NCBI GenBank assembly: GCA_963849105.1
Contig: CAWKGD010000003.1
Location: 310,001 to 374,000, forward strand
Length of the DNA stretch: 64,000 nt
Reading direction: 5' to 3'
From: CAVRXQ01 sp963849105
Lineage (GTDB): Bacteria; Actinomycetota; Acidimicrobiia; Acidimicrobiales; Bog-793
Of this stretch, positions 9,126 to 18,062 are shown piece by piece (position 1 is the first letter of the stretch; every line of letters starts with the position of its first letter). Both the position numbers and the translations under genes were made by a program. The notes under the pieces are model-generated. The model was not told where the DNA came from and did no database searches. It saw only the letters and a program-made list of their open reading frames with translations.

Positions 9126-10409
9126 CTAGCCGCTCTCTGACAGCGGCGAGAGCACGGCGTCGATCGCCGCGTCGAGCAAGCCCTGTCCCTCCAAGAAGTC
9201 GAGCACCGTGTAGCGGGAGCGCAGGCGGTTCGCGAAGCGGAGCGCGGCGCGCAACAAGGTGTCGTCGACGTCGAGGAAGCCGGGCGCGGGGGGGATCCCG
9301 GCGGTGACGAGCGCCTGCTCGACGAGCGGATAGACGGTCATCGCCTCGGTGAGGTGCACCTCGATCTTGTGCCACGCGGCTTCCGTCGACGGCCACGCCG
9401 CGGCGTGCTCCGATTGGAAGCGACGCTTTTCGTCGATGACGACACGGACTTCCTCGTCGTGGCCGGCGAACCACATCAGCCCTTCATCATCCTCGCGCGG
9501 TTCGGCGGGCTCGTCGAGGTGCCCGACGACGCCACCGAACGCGAACCGCTGCATCGCCATCGCGAAGTGGGAGGCGTAGCCGACTTGCAGGCCGTGGGGA
9601 GCGTGCGGCCGGCGACCCTGCGCCGCGAGGAGATCGAAGAAGTGCGAGAGGTGGTGTTCAGCGCCGCTTGCCGGGCGCGAACTGCCGACGATCGCCATCG
9701 CGACACCCGAGTCGAGGAGGCCGCGCAACAAAGCAGCGATCGAATCCGTCGAACGCGCGAGGATCGCCTCGACATTCGTCGCCGCTTCGACCAAGGCATC
9801 GGTGACGCGCGCCTCGACATCGGGAAAGAACGGTTCGTCCCACAGGGCGTTCGATGCGAGCCAGTCGACGCGTGATGTCGCCTTGCCGAGCAGGTCGCCG
9901 AGCCCCGATCTCGTCATCTCGAGTGGCGCCGCGGCGAGCGTCGACGGCTCGGCGAAGATCGCGGCGGGCGCAACCGCGGGGAAGGTCTTTTTCATGCCGC
10001 CGAACTCCATCGCCGCGACGCCCGAGGCGTAGCCGTCCTGGGACGCGGCTGTCGGCACACTGACGAACTCGCGGTCCGCGCGGCTGGCGACGAATCGGGT
10101 GAGGTCGGTGAGCACTCCGGAGCCGACGGCGACGAGCGAATCAGACCCGGCGTCGGCCAGCGCGTCCGACAATCGCGAGACGTTCTCCTCGTTGGCGAGC
10201 AGCCCGCTGCGCTCGGGGAAACAGAAGGCCGCGGCCTTGTTCGCTTGGGTTGCGAGCTGTGCGACGACGCGCGACCCGGCGACGTCAGCGGTGTTGGCGT
10301 CCATCACGACCAAGGACCGCGACCACTCGCGCCGCGTCGCGTACGCGCCGAGCGCCTCGAGCGCCCCCTCGCCGATGACAATCTCGCGTGTCGGCAGTGT
10401 GTCGGTCAC
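9126..10409 (-). CDS. araM: Glycerol-1-phosphate dehydrogenase (AraM/EgsA family)
   Basis: About 427 residues from the GTG at 10409; an upstream TTG at 10490 is possible but adds a leader unlike the family. The protein has the iron-type alcohol dehydrogenase fold: GEGALEALGAY, a nucleotide-binding VAVGSGVLTDLTRF, the VPTAASQDGYASGVAAM loop, a metal-site Asp in SGLGDLLGK and histidines in GAEHHLSHFFD and HAPHGLQVGY. Members reduce dihydroxyacetone phosphate to sn-glycerol 1-phosphate. In Bacillus subtilis araM sits in the arabinose operon; here it is convergent with araBAD, 17 bases away, so it is linked but not co-transcribed. Confidence 0.85.
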   Translation of the reverse strand: MTDTLPTREIVIGEGALEALGAYATRREWSRSLVVMDANTADVAGSRVVAQLATQANKAAAFCFPERSGLLANEENVSRLSDALADAGSDSLVAVGSGVLTDLTRFVASRADREFVSVPTAASQDGYASGVAAMEFGGMKKTFPAVAPAAIFAEPSTLAAAPLEMTRSGLGDLLGKATSRVDWLASNALWDEPFFPDVEARVTDALVEAATNVEAILARSTDSIAALLRGLLDSGVAMAIVGSSRPASGAEHHLSHFFDLLAAQGRRPHAPHGLQVGYASHFAMAMQRFAFGGVVGHLDEPAEPREDDEGLMWFAGHDEEVRVVIDEKRRFQSEHAAAWPSTEAAWHKIEVHLTEAMTVYPLVEQALVTAGIPPAPGFLDVDDTLLRAALRFANRLRSRYTVLDFLEGQGLLDAAIDAVLSPLSESG

Positions 10410-10563
10410 GGCGCGGTCGGGACCATGGATCGCACGGTAACCGGCACGGACGCGCCACCTTGCGTGCAATGACGGGAAGGTCCAGGTCAACGCCCTGGTC
10501 TCGACCTACGCTTTTTTGAATGCCGTGTCCCCATCGGTCACGCGTCGTCGAGGCGGAGACACG

Positions 10564-12294
10564 ATGACGTCTGCTTCGGCGCGTACCGATCGACGCCCGC
10601 GGCTCACCGGCATCTTCTTCCCGACGCTGCGTGGCTATCGCGCCAGCGCGCTCGGCCCGGACCTCCTCGCCGGTCTGTTGCTCGCAGCGATCGCCGTCCC
10701 GGAACAGATCGCGACGGCGCGTCTCGCAGGGATGCCGACCACCGCTGGTTTGGCGGCCTTCATCTTCGGATCGCTCGCGATCGCGATCTTCGGGCGCACG
10801 GGGACGTTGTCGGTCGGTGGCGACTCGACGATCGCGCCGGTGATCGCGGCGAGCGTGACGTCGGTCGTCGCGGCCGGATCCGCGACGTATCGCGCCGACG
10901 CCTCGTTGCTCGCCTTGCTGGTCGGGCTCATCGTCGCTGTCGTCGGCATCGCCCGTATGGCGTGGCTCGCCGACATCTTGTCGCGCCCCGTTGTGACGGG
11001 ATTCCTCGCCGGCGTGGGGATCGCGATCATCTTCAAGCAGCTTCCGTCGCTGTTCGGCATCACCCTCACCGGACATCCGGACCAGCTCGCGACGGCGTAC
11101 GACACGCTGAGATCGCTCGGTCATGCAAACGGCTGGGCGCTCGGCATCTCAGCGGTTGTGCTCGTCGGTGTCGGGATGGCGGAGCGGTGGAACAAGCGGT
11201 TCCCCGGCGCGCTGTTGGCGCTCATCGGGACGACGGCTTTCGTCGCGATCTTCGGACTGAGGGCGCACGGGCTCTCGGTGCTCGGCACGGTGCCGAGCGC
11301 GCTGCCGCACTTTGCCGCGCCGGCGTCGAGCTTCTCGGCCCTGAAGCAACTCGTCTTGCCGGCCGTCGCGATCTCGCTCGTCGTGTTGGCGCAGTCCGCC
11401 GCGACGGTGCGAGGAATCGGCACGTCGGCCGTGAGCGGCAGCACGTTCTCTGACGACCTCGTTGGCATCGGCGCCGGTTCGCTCCTCACCGGGTTCGCTG
11501 GATCGTTCGCCGTCGACGCGAGCCCACCCCGCACCGCGATCGTGACCGACGCCGGCGGCAAGACCCAGATGTCGGGCCTTTCGGCGGCCGCGATCGTCCT
11601 CGTCGTCGCGGCGGTCGCCGCCGGCCTGCTCACCGACGTGCCCTACGCAACGCTCGGTGCGATCTTGACCTTCATCGGTGCGCGCCTCGTGAAACCCCGC
11701 GATTTGCGCTCGATCTTCCGCTTCGACCGCATCGAGTTCGGTCTTGCATTCATCACGCTCTGTGTCGTCGCACTGGTGAACGTCGAATTCGGCATGGGTC
11801 TCGCCGTCGTTCTCGCGATCGCCGACCGCACGAGGCGTACGGCAATACCGCGGGGGGGCGAACTCGGGAAGTTGCCCGGGACGTCGAGCTGGGTGCTGAG
11901 CGACCCGCAACTGCATCTCGAGACCGTCCCGGGACTGCTCGTCTACTTCCTCGCCGCGCCGATCTGGTTTGCCAACGCCGACAGCGTCGCGGCTCGCATC
12001 CTGTCGCTCGCCGGTCCGGGGACCGGCGTCCGGTCGTTCGTCCTCGACGGCGCCGGCATCTCCGACGTCGACTACACGGGGAGCCGCGCCCTTTTGATCG
12101 TTGCGCACCAACTGTCTTCCGCGGGTGTCACGCTGGCCTTTGCCCGCCTCGCGCCGAATGTCGAGGCGGAACTGGAAAAGGCGGGCATCCTTGCGCTCGC
12201 CGGTGCCCGCGAATACCCGAGCGTCCAGGAAGCGGTGACCGCCGTCATTCCGACCGGATCCGGGGCCCCGATCGGGCAGACTGAGGCGAAATGA
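10564..12294 (+). CDS. SulP-family anion transporter with C-terminal STAS domain
   Basis: 576 residues from ATG 10564, chosen over the earlier TTG because an AGGCGGA site precedes it. About ten to twelve hydrophobic segments follow the family opening LRGYRASALGPDLLAGLLLAAIA (given here in part), with the SulP stretch AVPEQIATARLAGMP and a core repeat containing VDASPPRTAIV. Residues from about 440 on form a soluble STAS domain. SulP proteins move sulfate, bicarbonate or other anions across the membrane; which one cannot be told here. The gene overlaps a DevR-like regulator by four bases, suggesting that regulator and transporter share a signal. Confidence 0.9.
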   Translation: MTSASARTDRRPRLTGIFFPTLRGYRASALGPDLLAGLLLAAIAVPEQIATARLAGMPTTAGLAAFIFGSLAIAIFGRTGTLSVGGDSTIAPVIAASVTSVVAAGSATYRADASLLALLVGLIVAVVGIARMAWLADILSRPVVTGFLAGVGIAIIFKQLPSLFGITLTGHPDQLATAYDTLRSLGHANGWALGISAVVLVGVGMAERWNKRFPGALLALIGTTAFVAIFGLRAHGLSVLGTVPSALPHFAAPASSFSALKQLVLPAVAISLVVLAQSAATVRGIGTSAVSGSTFSDDLVGIGAGSLLTGFAGSFAVDASPPRTAIVTDAGGKTQMSGLSAAAIVLVVAAVAAGLLTDVPYATLGAILTFIGARLVKPRDLRSIFRFDRIEFGLAFITLCVVALVNVEFGMGLAVVLAIADRTRRTAIPRGGELGKLPGTSSWVLSDPQLHLETVPGLLVYFLAAPIWFANADSVAARILSLAGPGTGVRSFVLDGAGISDVDYTGSRALLIVAHQLSSAGVTLAFARLAPNVEAELEKAGILALAGAREYPSVQEAVTAVIPTGSGAPIGQTEAK

Positions 12295-12944
12295 TCAACG
12301 TCTTTCTGCTGGACGATCACGAGGTCGTGCGCGCCGGGCTGCGCGACCTGCTCGGTGCCGATGACGAGATCACCGTCGTCGGTGAGGCGTCGACCGCTGA
12401 AGAGGCGCTGGCGCGGATCCCGGCAGTGAATCCGGACGTCGCGGTCTTGGATGTTCGCCTGCGCGACAGCGAGGCAGACGGAATCTCGGTCTGTCGCGAC
12501 ATCCGTTCGGCGCACCCCGAAATCGCCTGCCTGATGCTCACGTCCTACGCCGACGACGAGGCGTTGTTCGCCGCCGTGATGGCCGGAGCCGCCGGCTACC
12601 TGTTGAAGGAGATCCGCGGACGCCAGATCGTCGACAGTGTGAAGCGCGCCGCGCGCGGCGAATCGTTGCTCGATCCGACGCTCGCCCAGCAGTTCATCGA
12701 CCGCCTCCGTGCCGGCGGACCCGAAGACGCGCTCTTGGCCCGCCTGACCGAACGCGAGCGCAGGGTGCTCGACTTGGTTGCCGAGGGAAAGACGAACCGG
12801 GAGATCGGCGCCGAGCTGTATCTGGCAGAAAAGACCGTGAAGAACTACGTCTCGAACATCTTGTCGAAGCTCGGCATGCAGCGGCGGACCGAGGCGGCGG
12901 TGTTCGCGACGCGTCTCAGCGAGCGCGAGCGCCGCGGCCGCTGA
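12291..12944 (+). CDS. NarL/LuxR-family response regulator, DevR/DosR-like
   Basis: 217 residues: a receiver domain with acidic residues in FLLDDHEVVRAGL, phospho-acceptor Asp in VAVLDVRLRD, Thr/Ser in MLTSYADDEA and Lys in YLLKEI, then a LuxR-type helix-turn-helix with LTERERRVLDLVAEG and LAEKTVKNYVSNILSKLGM. The C-terminal block KTVKNYVSNILSKLGMQRR and the order of motifs closely resemble the mycobacterial dormancy regulator DevR/DosR. It begins inside the SulP gene's stop (ATGA) and is therefore co-translated. No partner histidine kinase lies next to it, so its input is unknown. Confidence 0.92.
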   Translation: MINVFLLDDHEVVRAGLRDLLGADDEITVVGEASTAEEALARIPAVNPDVAVLDVRLRDSEADGISVCRDIRSAHPEIACLMLTSYADDEALFAAVMAGAAGYLLKEIRGRQIVDSVKRAARGESLLDPTLAQQFIDRLRAGGPEDALLARLTERERRVLDLVAEGKTNREIGAELYLAEKTVKNYVSNILSKLGMQRRTEAAVFATRLSERERRGR

Positions 12945-12954
12945 GCGCAGCGCT

Positions 12955-13872
12955 TCAGCTCTTCCTCGTCTGCGCTGACCGCTCGAACTCGCGCCAGCGC
13001 CCGCGGATCTCTTTCAAGTCCTGCCGCAGTCCGTCGAGGCTGCCCTCGGCGGTGAGGCGTTCGACGACGACGAGCTGGCCGGCGGCGTAGGCGCACGAGG
13101 GGTGCTCGATCGCTGCGTGGCGCGCGAACGCGGCGGTGCTGAGCGCGTCGCGGTGCTCGCCGAGTCGGTCCTGGACGCGTTGCGCGGAGCGCGCGAGGCG
13201 CGAGGCGGAAGCGCCGATCACCTCGGCGGAGATCTCTGACGCGTAGCGGAGCTCTTTCGCGCGGATGCGCAGCACGTGTAGGTGCGTCTCGGTCGGTGAA
13301 CGCCGGGCGGTCTTCGCCGCCCGCCGCAAAGCTCGGAAGGGCCGCAGCATGATGCGCCGGCACGCCGATGCGGCCTCTTCGGACCCGCCGGGGCCGAGCC
13401 GCACCTGGCGGTTGGCGAGGGCGTCGATCTGGCGTAGGACCGACTGATAGCGGGGGAGTTCGTGCGCCTCGGCGAGCTTTCCGAGCGCGGCGGCTCGCCC
13501 TTGGTCGACCATCGCGAGCAGCTCCTTGTAGCCGACGAGGTCTTCGCCCTCATCGGCGCGTTTTTTGATCCGCCCCGCCATCACGTCGAAGTTGCGGACG
13601 TCACCGAGCAGCCCGCCGAACCAACCGAGCTCGGCGCGGACCGCGCTCGCCCAGATCGGGTCAACGACGGTTCGGAAGGTGCGCAGGTGCGAACGGATCC
13701 GCCGCAAACAGACGCGGGCTTGGTGGAGGTCCTCTTCCTCGCGGCCCTTCTCGCGTACGACGTAGGCGCGCGCCGCGGTGGCGAGGGCGTCGGTGAGCAG
13801 GTCCGAGACGGTGCGAACCACTGCGGATTCGTCCGCTTCCTGCCAGGTTTCGACCAACCGGAGAGGCTCCAC
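12955..13872 (-). CDS. CHAD domain protein
   Basis: 305 residues, mostly helical, with the conserved basic/His pattern of CHAD domains: LHQARVCLRRIRSHLRTF near residue 50 and a second copy, LHVLRIRAKELRYASE, near residue 215. CHAD proteins bind polyphosphate and are often found on polyphosphate granules. The gene stands alone, convergent with the regulator gene at 12944 (10-base gap). The start is GTG 13872, the first available start in the open frame. No catalytic domain such as CYTH is fused to it, so a structural or binding role is more likely than an enzymatic one. Confidence 0.85.
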   Translation of the reverse strand: MEPLRLVETWQEADESAVVRTVSDLLTDALATAARAYVVREKGREEEDLHQARVCLRRIRSHLRTFRTVVDPIWASAVRAELGWFGGLLGDVRNFDVMAGRIKKRADEGEDLVGYKELLAMVDQGRAAALGKLAEAHELPRYQSVLRQIDALANRQVRLGPGGSEEAASACRRIMLRPFRALRRAAKTARRSPTETHLHVLRIRAKELRYASEISAEVIGASASRLARSAQRVQDRLGEHRDALSTAAFARHAAIEHPSCAYAAGQLVVVERLTAEGSLDGLRQDLKEIRGRWREFERSAQTRKS

Positions 13873-14248
13873 GCGCTTCCATCCGCCGAGAGGTTCGGAT
13901 TTCTCACGATCGTACGCGCCGAAAAGCCGACGTGACTCGGGCGAAAGGATCCGGGCGGCGCGTCCCTCACATTCTCCTCACAGGCACCTTGCGGGCTCCA
14001 CACACCGACGGGCGAGGATGACGTCAGAAACACAGAGCCGGGTCAGATCCTGGGCGTCTGACTTGGGGCCGGGAGCGAACCTCGGACGGCTTGCGCCTCC
14101 GGCCCCGCCCGGCTCCGTGGGGAGGCGATGGGCATCGCCCATCGGCGCTTTCAGATCGCGGTAGGGCCGAGTCCCGGTGGCGGCGGGCCCCGGCCCTACC
14201 GTCGTGCGCGAACGGCCACATCAACCGGTAAATCCGCGATGATTCGTC
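13873..14248. other. Intergenic region with palindromes and a hairpin
   Basis: Between divergent genes for the CHAD protein and a membrane protein. No convincing gene was seen. At 14124-14143 overlapping palindromes GGCGATGGGCATCGCC and GATGGGCATCGCCCATC occur. At 14160-14200 a 10-bp stem (GGTAGGGCCG / CGGCCCTACC) encloses a GC-rich loop, about 48 bases before the membrane protein's start. These may be regulatory or hairpin structures in its leader; there is no T-tract. Confidence 0.4.
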
Positions 14249-15394
14249 GTGCGCGTCGCAGCGTTTGTCGTCGGGATCTTCCTCATCGTCTCCACCTGGG
14301 GTGGGGTGATCGCCGTCTTCGTCATCCCCCGCGGACGTTCGCTCTTCCAGCGCTTCCCTTCGAGGCTGATCTTCGGCGTCTACCGGCTGTTCGTCTGGGC
14401 AAGCCACCTGTTCAGAAACTTCCGCGACAAAGACGGCCTGCTCGCCGCGGCGGGAGCGATCGCGCTCGTCGTGCAGCTGCTCTCGTTCCTCACGCTTTTC
14501 GCGTTCGGCTACGCGCTGGCGTTGATCCCGTGGGCGCACAGCTTTCCGCTCGCCATCCGAGAGTCGGCGGCCGCGCTGTTCATCGTCGGGATCGCCGACT
14601 TCACCCACCACACGAACGAGTACCTGATCGTCTTCGCGGCGATCAGCGGCGCCGTGTCGATCGCGATCCAGATCGGCTATCTGCCGGTCATCTACCAGAG
14701 TTTTTCGCGGCGCGAATCACTCGTGACGATGATGGAGGCCCGCGCCGGGGTCCCGGCGTGGGGGCCGGAGGTCCTCATCCGCCACGAGCTCGTGGCGACG
14801 ATCGACGCGCTGGCCGACTTCTACAAGCAATGGGAGTTGTGGTCGGCCGACGTGGCCGAAAGCCACAGCACGTATCCGGTGCTGAACCTGTTCCGCTCTC
14901 CGCGACCGGGGTTTTCCTGGCTGCTTTCTTTGCTCGCCGTGATGGACGCCTGCGCGTTGCACCTCTCGCTCGCGCCGTCGCAGGCTCCGAGCGAGGCGAG
15001 GCTCTGCATGCGCATGGGATTCACGGCGCTGCGCCGCATCGCGAAGACGCTCGGGTGGCCCTACGACATCGACCCGAAGCCCGATGATCCGATCGACCTC
15101 AGCTTCGACGACTTCGCCCAGGCCGTCGAGCAGCTGCGTGACGTCGGCTTCCCGATCGAGCGCGAGGCCGATGCGGCGTGGCCGCACTTCCACGGCTGGC
15201 GCGTGAACTACGAGGCGCTCGCCTACCGCTTCGCCGACTACCTCGTCACCCCGCACGCGCCGTGGTCGGGACCGCGTCGGCACCTGCCCGCCGGCCTCGC
15301 CCCGCCGGACCGCCCGCCGCATCGCGAGCCGACGGGCGAAGCCCGCTCGGACTCCCGCTTTCGTCCGCGTCCGGGGGGATCGCCTACGACCTGA
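14249..15394 (+). CDS. Membrane protein resembling a two-helix ion channel
   Basis: 381 residues starting at GTG 14249. Hydrophobic segments cover roughly residues 2-25, 65-95 and 130-150. Between the last two, a re-entrant-looking stretch ALFIVGIADFTHHTNEY sits where bacterial two-helix potassium channels carry a TVGFG-type filter, followed by IAIQIGYLPVIYQSFSRRE and ARAGVPAWGPE. The last 220 residues are soluble. I read this as a member of a channel-like family with a degenerate filter; transport has to be treated as unproven. The final 40 residues are proline/arginine-rich. It is convergent with the MurT-GatD gene, overlapping it by 11 bases. Confidence 0.6.
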   Translation: MRVAAFVVGIFLIVSTWGGVIAVFVIPRGRSLFQRFPSRLIFGVYRLFVWASHLFRNFRDKDGLLAAAGAIALVVQLLSFLTLFAFGYALALIPWAHSFPLAIRESAAALFIVGIADFTHHTNEYLIVFAAISGAVSIAIQIGYLPVIYQSFSRRESLVTMMEARAGVPAWGPEVLIRHELVATIDALADFYKQWELWSADVAESHSTYPVLNLFRSPRPGFSWLLSLLAVMDACALHLSLAPSQAPSEARLCMRMGFTALRRIAKTLGWPYDIDPKPDDPIDLSFDDFAQAVEQLRDVGFPIEREADAAWPHFHGWRVNYEALAYRFADYLVTPHAPWSGPRRHLPAGLAPPDRPPHREPTGEARSDSRFRPRPGGSPTT

Positions 15395-17393
15395 GTCGCG
15401 TCCGGGAGAGGCGCTCGCGCCGCAGCGCCTCCTCCTCTTCGTCGTCGAGCGGATCGAGGGCCGAAGCCACCGCCAGCGACAACAACAGGTCGGCGAACGC
15501 GGGGTTCCGCGCCAGCACCGGGCCGTGCAGATAGGTCGCGAACACCCGTCCCTGCACCGCCCCGTCGACGCCGCCGAAACCGTTGCCGACGCCGGAGCGC
15601 ACCCGCCCGAGCGGGCGCGCCCCGGACCCGAGTCGGGTGCGCGCCTGGTGGTTCTCGAAACCGGTGAGACGCCCCGGCTCGAGCGGCCAGGACGCGTCCA
15701 CCCCGACGTCGACGACGACCTCGCCGACCGCGCGGCGCTCATCAGTGTGGACCGTCTCGGCGTCGATCAGACCGACACCGGTCGCGACCCCCTTTGTGCC
15801 CGGAAAGGTGGTGCCGACGACCTGGAAGCCGGCGCAAACCGCGAGCACGACGGCGCCGTGATCGACGGCGCGCCGCAGCGGGCCGGAACAGAGGACCTCT
15901 GCCGAGTGGACCTGCGGTCCGTCCTCGCCGCCGCCGAGCAGGTAGAGATCGCCACTCGAAGGGAGCGGCTCGTCCGATCGGGCGAGGACGAGCTCGGCCG
16001 GGTGGCCGCGCCAGCGCGCCCTGTTCATCAGCACCCGCCCGTTGCCGGCGTCGCCGTAGGTGCCGAGCAGATCCGGATGGACGACGACGACCGAGAGCGC
16101 CGATTCCCGATCACGCCGCGGCGGCACCGCCGGTGGCTCGCGCACCGGGGCGAGCGGGGTGCCCCTAACGCGCTGCTTGGCGCGGAGACCGCGTCGAAGG
16201 GTTTGGAAGGCGGTGTAGTTGCCGACGTAGTCGAGGGCACCCTCGCCACAGACCGCCAACGCTTCGACCTGGTTGGCGACGCTCGCGTGCGCGAGTTCGG
16301 CGTGACGGAGTCGCACTGCGAGGTCGCGATGGCGTTCGCCGGTCGCGACGACAAAGCGCGGATGCAGCCGCTCGAACTCGACGTCCCAGAGCCACGACGG
16401 ATCGTGGCCGTCCGCCGCGCGGGCGTTGATGCCGACGACGAGCGGCTCGTCGCCCGATTCCAACAATGCGATCAGCTCCGCCCAACCGGCGGGGTTCTTT
16501 GCCAGCAGCAACCGCACCGCTGCTCCGTTGTGGCGGACGGTCGCGTAGCGACCGGCGACGGTCTCGACGCTCTTTGCCGCAGCCAGCGCGTCGGATACGT
16601 CGATTCCGAGCGCGCGAGCCGCGATCGCCGCCAGCGCGGCGTTCGCGCGGTTGAAACGGCCAGGCAACGAAAGGGCAATCTCGTAGGACGTCCCGTCGGC
16701 GAGAACGAGCTTCTCACCGTCGATGATCGCGGTCGGCGTCGGGCGCTCAAAGCCGCAGCCGCAACGCCATCCTGTCTCCGTCCCGCCCGCGTCATCCGCA
16801 GCGAAGCGCAGACGCGAATCGCAGATCGGACAGTGGTACGCGTCGTCGTGCCAGACGCCACCGGCTCCCACCCACTCGACGCGGCGCGCGTCGCGCGCGG
16901 AGAAGACGACGAGAGGGTCGTCGGCGTTGGCGACGACGGTCGCATCCGTCGCGCTGAGCGCGTCGTGCCAACGCTGGGCGACCATCCGCACTTCGCTCAT
17001 CCGATCGAGCTGATCGCGCGACACGTTGAGGACGACGATGACCGCCGGATGCAGTGCGCTCGCCGCGACGCCGAGGTAGCGCTCGTCGACTTCGAGCACC
17101 GCCGGTACTCCCGGCGGGGCGTCGACGAGCGCGCCGGCGAGACCGGCGGGGAGGTTCGCCCCGGCGGAATTCGTGGCGACGCCGTCGTTTCCGAGCGCCT
17201 CCGCGATCAGCCGCGTCGTCGTCGTCTTGCCGTTCGTGCCGGTGACAAGGACGACGGTGCGTCCACCAGCGAGGCGTGCGAGCAGGTCGGGGGCGAGGAG
17301 CAGTCCGATGCGCCCGCCGATCGTCGACCCCGATCCGATCCTCGTCGCACGCGACGCCCGTGAGGCGACGCGCACGGCGGCCGAGGCGGCCAT
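15384..17393 (-). CDS. Fused MurT-GatD: lipid II isoglutaminyl synthase
   Basis: One 669-residue frame joins two enzymes normally made separately. Residues 1 to about 430 are MurT: P-loop VTGTNGKTTTTRLIAEAL, Mur-ligase middle domain, a cysteine ribbon (CPIC and RCGCG) and the C-terminal domain with DYVGNYTAFQTL. From about 460 on lies GatD, a class I-like glutamine amidotransferase with nucleophile Cys in AVCAGFQVVG and His in TYLHGPVLARNP. Together they would amidate the alpha-carboxyl of D-Glu in lipid II using glutamine and ATP. The start ATG 17393 is chosen because MAASAAVRVASRASRATR matches MurT N-termini; upstream in-frame ATG 17513 would add residues unlike the family. Confidence 0.9.
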   Translation of the reverse strand: MAASAAVRVASRASRATRIGSGSTIGGRIGLLLAPDLLARLAGGRTVVLVTGTNGKTTTTRLIAEALGNDGVATNSAGANLPAGLAGALVDAPPGVPAVLEVDERYLGVAASALHPAVIVVLNVSRDQLDRMSEVRMVAQRWHDALSATDATVVANADDPLVVFSARDARRVEWVGAGGVWHDDAYHCPICDSRLRFAADDAGGTETGWRCGCGFERPTPTAIIDGEKLVLADGTSYEIALSLPGRFNRANAALAAIAARALGIDVSDALAAAKSVETVAGRYATVRHNGAAVRLLLAKNPAGWAELIALLESGDEPLVVGINARAADGHDPSWLWDVEFERLHPRFVVATGERHRDLAVRLRHAELAHASVANQVEALAVCGEGALDYVGNYTAFQTLRRGLRAKQRVRGTPLAPVREPPAVPPRRDRESALSVVVVHPDLLGTYGDAGNGRVLMNRARWRGHPAELVLARSDEPLPSSGDLYLLGGGEDGPQVHSAEVLCSGPLRRAVDHGAVVLAVCAGFQVVGTTFPGTKGVATGVGLIDAETVHTDERRAVGEVVVDVGVDASWPLEPGRLTGFENHQARTRLGSGARPLGRVRSGVGNGFGGVDGAVQGRVFATYLHGPVLARNPAFADLLLSLAVASALDPLDDEEEEALRRERLSRTRLRS

Positions 17394-17532
17394 CGCCCGA
17401 AAGCCCGGTTTCGTCGCCGCCACCTCGCCCACCTGCTCGACGCTACCGAGGTGGTTTGGACCAGCAGATGACGCGGACGACGGGGCGCGCATCGCGTCGT
17501 CGGTTCCTAACATGCTCGCTCGGTGGCGCGAA

Positions 17533-17877
17533 ATGGATGACCGGTCGGTGCGGGAAGTCGGCATAGCCGACGCCACCGGTCTGTTGCGCGAAGGCGCGCT
17601 GCTGCTCGACGTCCGCGAACCGGAGGAGATCGCTGCGGGCCGGGCGGATCAGGCGGTGACCATCCCCCTTGGCGATCTCGCGCTGCGTCTCAATGAACTG
17701 CCGACGGACTCGACGATCGTCGTCGTCTGTCGCAGCGGCAACAGGTCGAGCATCGCCGCGCGGACCCTGAAGACGGAGGGCTACGACGCCATCAATCTCG
17801 CCGGCGGGATGCTCGCGTGGCAGGACGCAGGGCTGCCGATCGTCGCTGACTCGGGCGGACCCGGGTTCGTTTTGTAG
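17533..17877 (+). CDS. Rhodanese-like sulfurtransferase domain protein
   Basis: A single 114-residue rhodanese domain: LLLDVREPEEIAAGRA, then the catalytic loop VVVCRSGNRSSIAA with the persulfide-forming Cys, and LAGGMLAWQDAGLPI. Such single-domain proteins carry sulfur as a cysteine persulfide. The start is uncertain: ATG 17533 gives a normal domain boundary, while ATG 17512 adds seven residues. It is divergent from murT-gatD with about 140 bases between starts. A product of this size acts alone or with an unknown partner. Confidence 0.88.
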   Translation: MDDRSVREVGIADATGLLREGALLLDVREPEEIAAGRADQAVTIPLGDLALRLNELPTDSTIVVVCRSGNRSSIAARTLKTEGYDAINLAGGMLAWQDAGLPIVADSGGPGFVL

Positions 17878-18062
17878 CTGCCACGTAAAGGGAACGCGGC
17901 AGGTCAGAGCCCATTCTGAACGCTCACAACCGGCGGCGCTCCACGCGCGGCACGTCTTGTCATCTCGGGCGGCGTAGGCGTACTCGTCTGCGCCAGGCAC
18001 TCCGGAGACGAGGGATCAGGTCGTCGGGGTAATCTCCCGCTGTGCTGGCTCCGGAGGGGGCG

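Noticed and set aside
17393..17576. Longer MurT-GatD start at 17513, whose ATG shares a CATG with the rhodanese frame
   Set aside because: The added residues do not resemble MurT, whereas the sequence from 17393 matches the family N-terminus.
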